This document shows, one piece after another, positions 23,269 to 24,379 of a stretch of DNA of 24,379 nucleotides. The stretch spans positions 1 to 24,379 of the forward strand of contig CAZRNB010000037.1 of NCBI GenBank assembly GCA_964601355.1, given 5' to 3'. Below the pieces are notes generated by a model, which saw only the letters and a list, made by a program, of their open reading frames with translations, was not told the DNA's origin and made no database searches. A program made the position numbers and the translations under genes. Within the stretch, counting starts at the first letter, position 1; each line of letters starts with the position of its first letter. This DNA is from CAZRNB01 sp964601355 (GTDB taxonomy: Bacteria; Planctomycetota; Phycisphaerae; Sedimentisphaerales; Anaerobacaceae).

Positions 23269-23371
23269 GTTATATCTGTATCAAATTCAGAATTTTTCTT
23301 AAAATTAAGATAATCATCTGATAAAACAAGTTTTGTTACAATCTCTTAAAAGATAAAAACGGAGTGAATTG

Positions 23372-23590
23372 ATGCCAATTTTTGAGTACAAGTGTAACGA
23401 TTGTGGATATGTAATGGAGTTTCTGGAAAAAACCAGGACGGCACATAAGTATAAATGCAAAAAGTGCAATAGCTCCAACCTGCAAAAGCAGTTTTCATGT
23501 TTTGCTATCGGCCACAGCAAGCCGGTAAATCCAATTTGCCGGTCCTGTCCTGATGGATCATGCCAAACTGATACTTGTCCTTACAATTAG
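23372..23590 (+). CDS. FmdB-type zinc ribbon protein
   Basis: 72 aa from ATG 23372, with GGAG 7 nt upstream. It starts MPIFEYKCNDCG, the FmdB-family signature (usually MPxYEYxCxxCG). The first zinc site is C8xxC11 with C29xxC32. A second cysteine group at C56, C59, C64 and C69 may form another site; C43 lies between. FmdB proteins are small putative regulatory or metal-handling proteins whose exact function is not known. It is flanked by the PilZ terminator and by the convergent FHA gene. A TACAAT -10-like box at 23337-23342 lies 30 bp upstream, with no good -35. Confidence 0.82.
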   Translation: MPIFEYKCNDCGYVMEFLEKTRTAHKYKCKKCNSSNLQKQFSCFAIGHSKPVNPICRSCPDGSCQTDTCPYN

Positions 23591-23663
23591 TATTACAAAG
23601 CGGCTTAAATTAACAAGATATTTGACTTTCGTGGTGTGGTATCTTTATTGAAATTGAAGAAGT

Positions 23664-24155
23664 TTATAGTTTTTCCAGCTCGTCCAGGAAGGAATCGTCA
23701 TCGTTTTTAAGATCAAGCTCCGGAAGCTCATCGGACTTTTCATTTATAGCGATTTCCTCTAAACTTTCGGATTCTTTTTCAGCAGCATGTTTTGCTTTTG
23801 GCTTTTCTTCTGGAGGCAACTTTTGTGCGGGCTGTTTTGGTGAGATGAAATCTTTGGGCTGTCCGTTAATTTGGATACCAAATGTAAGAGGTCCTATTGT
23901 AATCTTATCGCCTGCCGTGGCTGTTGCTTCCTGCTCTATGCGTTTACCATTAATGAAAGTGCCGTTACGTGATCCAAGATCGCGAACTTTCAAGGTCTCG
24001 TTGTTGAGGATTAGCTGGCAGTGCCTTCTGGAAACAGATATGAGAGGAATACGTAAATCGCAATCCCGACGACGGCCGATTATAGCAACTTTACTCGGTA
24101 GAGGAATAGCTTTCCGTGAGCCGTTCTTTTTGAATAGAATTAAATTTACATCCAT
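23664..24155 (-). CDS. FHA-domain phosphothreonine-binding protein
   Basis: 163 aa. The FHA domain at about 3-95 has the invariant residues: GRRRDCDLRIP (27-37), SVSRRHCQL (40-48), and DLGSRNGTFING (59-70). FHA domains bind phosphothreonine peptides in Ser/Thr-kinase signalling and in type VI or other secretion assemblies. Residues about 100-163 form a charged, low-complexity tail ending in acidic ELPELDLKNDDDSFLDELEK. There is no membrane segment or kinase domain. ATG 24155 has GGGAG about 6-10 nt upstream. The binding partner is unknown. Confidence 0.88.
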   Translation of the reverse strand: MDVNLILFKKNGSRKAIPLPSKVAIIGRRRDCDLRIPLISVSRRHCQLILNNETLKVRDLGSRNGTFINGKRIEQEATATAGDKITIGPLTFGIQINGQPKDFISPKQPAQKLPPEEKPKAKHAAEKESESLEEIAINEKSDELPELDLKNDDDSFLDELEKL

Positions 24156-24195
24156 CCTTCACTCCCGGTTAACTTGAACCTCACAGCCTTCATAT

Positions 24196-24224
24196 ATTAT
24201 ATAAATAACAGTAAGTTATGGCAA
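24196..24224 (-). promoter_or_regulatory. sigma70-type promoter of the FHA gene
   Basis: On the minus strand TTGCCA (24219-24224) and TATAAT (24196-24201) are 17 bp apart, predicting a short leader of about 35 nt before ATG 24155. Confidence 0.65.
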
Positions 24225-24248
24225 TAGATAAATCAAACAACCGATAAA

Positions 24249-24310
24249 AATGCCTAAAGTGAGCTAAAGTGTCTAAAGTTGTATCCATAATTTTAGGCAC
24301 TTTAGGCATT
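24249..24310. repeat. CTAAAGTG repeats with 13-bp inverted ends
   Basis: AATGCCTAAAGTG (24249-24261) is inverted at 24298-24310. Two further CTAAAGT units follow the left arm in direct orientation. It lies upstream of the FHA promoter; no gene is seen from 24225 to the window end. Confidence 0.6.
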
Positions 24311-24379
24311 CCAAACTTTAGTTCCGGGTGCACCTGCTGTTTGTAGGTAGAACTGGCATAAAAATTGCCTTTCATGTAA

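Overview
The window most likely comes from a planctomycete of the class Phycisphaerae (Sedimentisphaerales-like). This is inference from protein style. Exported proteins end either in a short dockerin-like tail (GDxNKDCKVD...) or in an exosortase-type tail with PAPG in place of PEP and a final RRRRTL. Several carry planctomycete-type 'YYWRIDE' Fn3-like modules and a LamG domain. The DNA also holds several families of short dispersed palindromic repeats.

Layout. 1-3861 (+): a near-consensus sigma70 promoter and structured leader, an intact PilT-type ATPase, a membrane-anchored GspE/PilB-like protein whose four ATPase motifs are all degenerate but whose zinc-finger cysteines remain, then a CvpA-like membrane protein. 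3862-4500: two very small ORFs and repeats. 4556-7015 (-): a large secreted beta-propeller/dockerin protein, divergent from 7277-8464 (+), a secreted protein with two copies of an uncharacterised Cys/His module plus a dockerin. A Cys-rich DUF483-like protein follows. 9065-10930 (-): three consecutive PAPG-CTERM surface proteins behind a strong promoter; one is only 86 aa with a single RCC1-like repeat. 11310-13343 (+): an EF-G paralogue of the EF-G2 type (DTPGY instead of DTPGH). 13340-14313: an almost perfect 144-bp inverted repeat pair flanking about 690 bp with no clear gene; its two ends supply the stop codon of the EF-G gene and truncate a second gene start. 14926-15549 (+): an iron-sulfur flavoprotein. 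15700-19062 (-): a 1120-aa LamG/Fn3-like surface protein. 19668-20669 (+): an exported SGNH-like hydrolase. 20694-22279 (-): rpiB overlapping by ATGA a gene that fuses TsaC/Sua5 to a low-molecular-weight phosphatase with the arginine-phosphatase signature, a compressed form of the Bacillus ywlC-ywlE-ywlF neighbourhood. 22796-24155: a PilZ c-di-GMP receptor, an FmdB-type zinc ribbon and an FHA-domain protein.

How they fit together. The PilT/pseudo-GspE pair and the PilZ protein point to type IV pilus or type II secretion machinery and c-di-GMP control. The dockerin, LamG, Fn3 and PAPG-CTERM proteins form a cell-surface or exported set typical of polysaccharide-degrading planctomycetes. The translation-linked genes (EF-G2, TsaC fusion) and rpiB are housekeeping. 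I found no tRNA, rRNA, CRISPR array or transposase gene. The most unusual items are the motif-dead anchored GspE, the TsaC-phosphatase fusion, the duplicated Cys/His module, the single-repeat PAPG-CTERM protein and the inverted-repeat unit.
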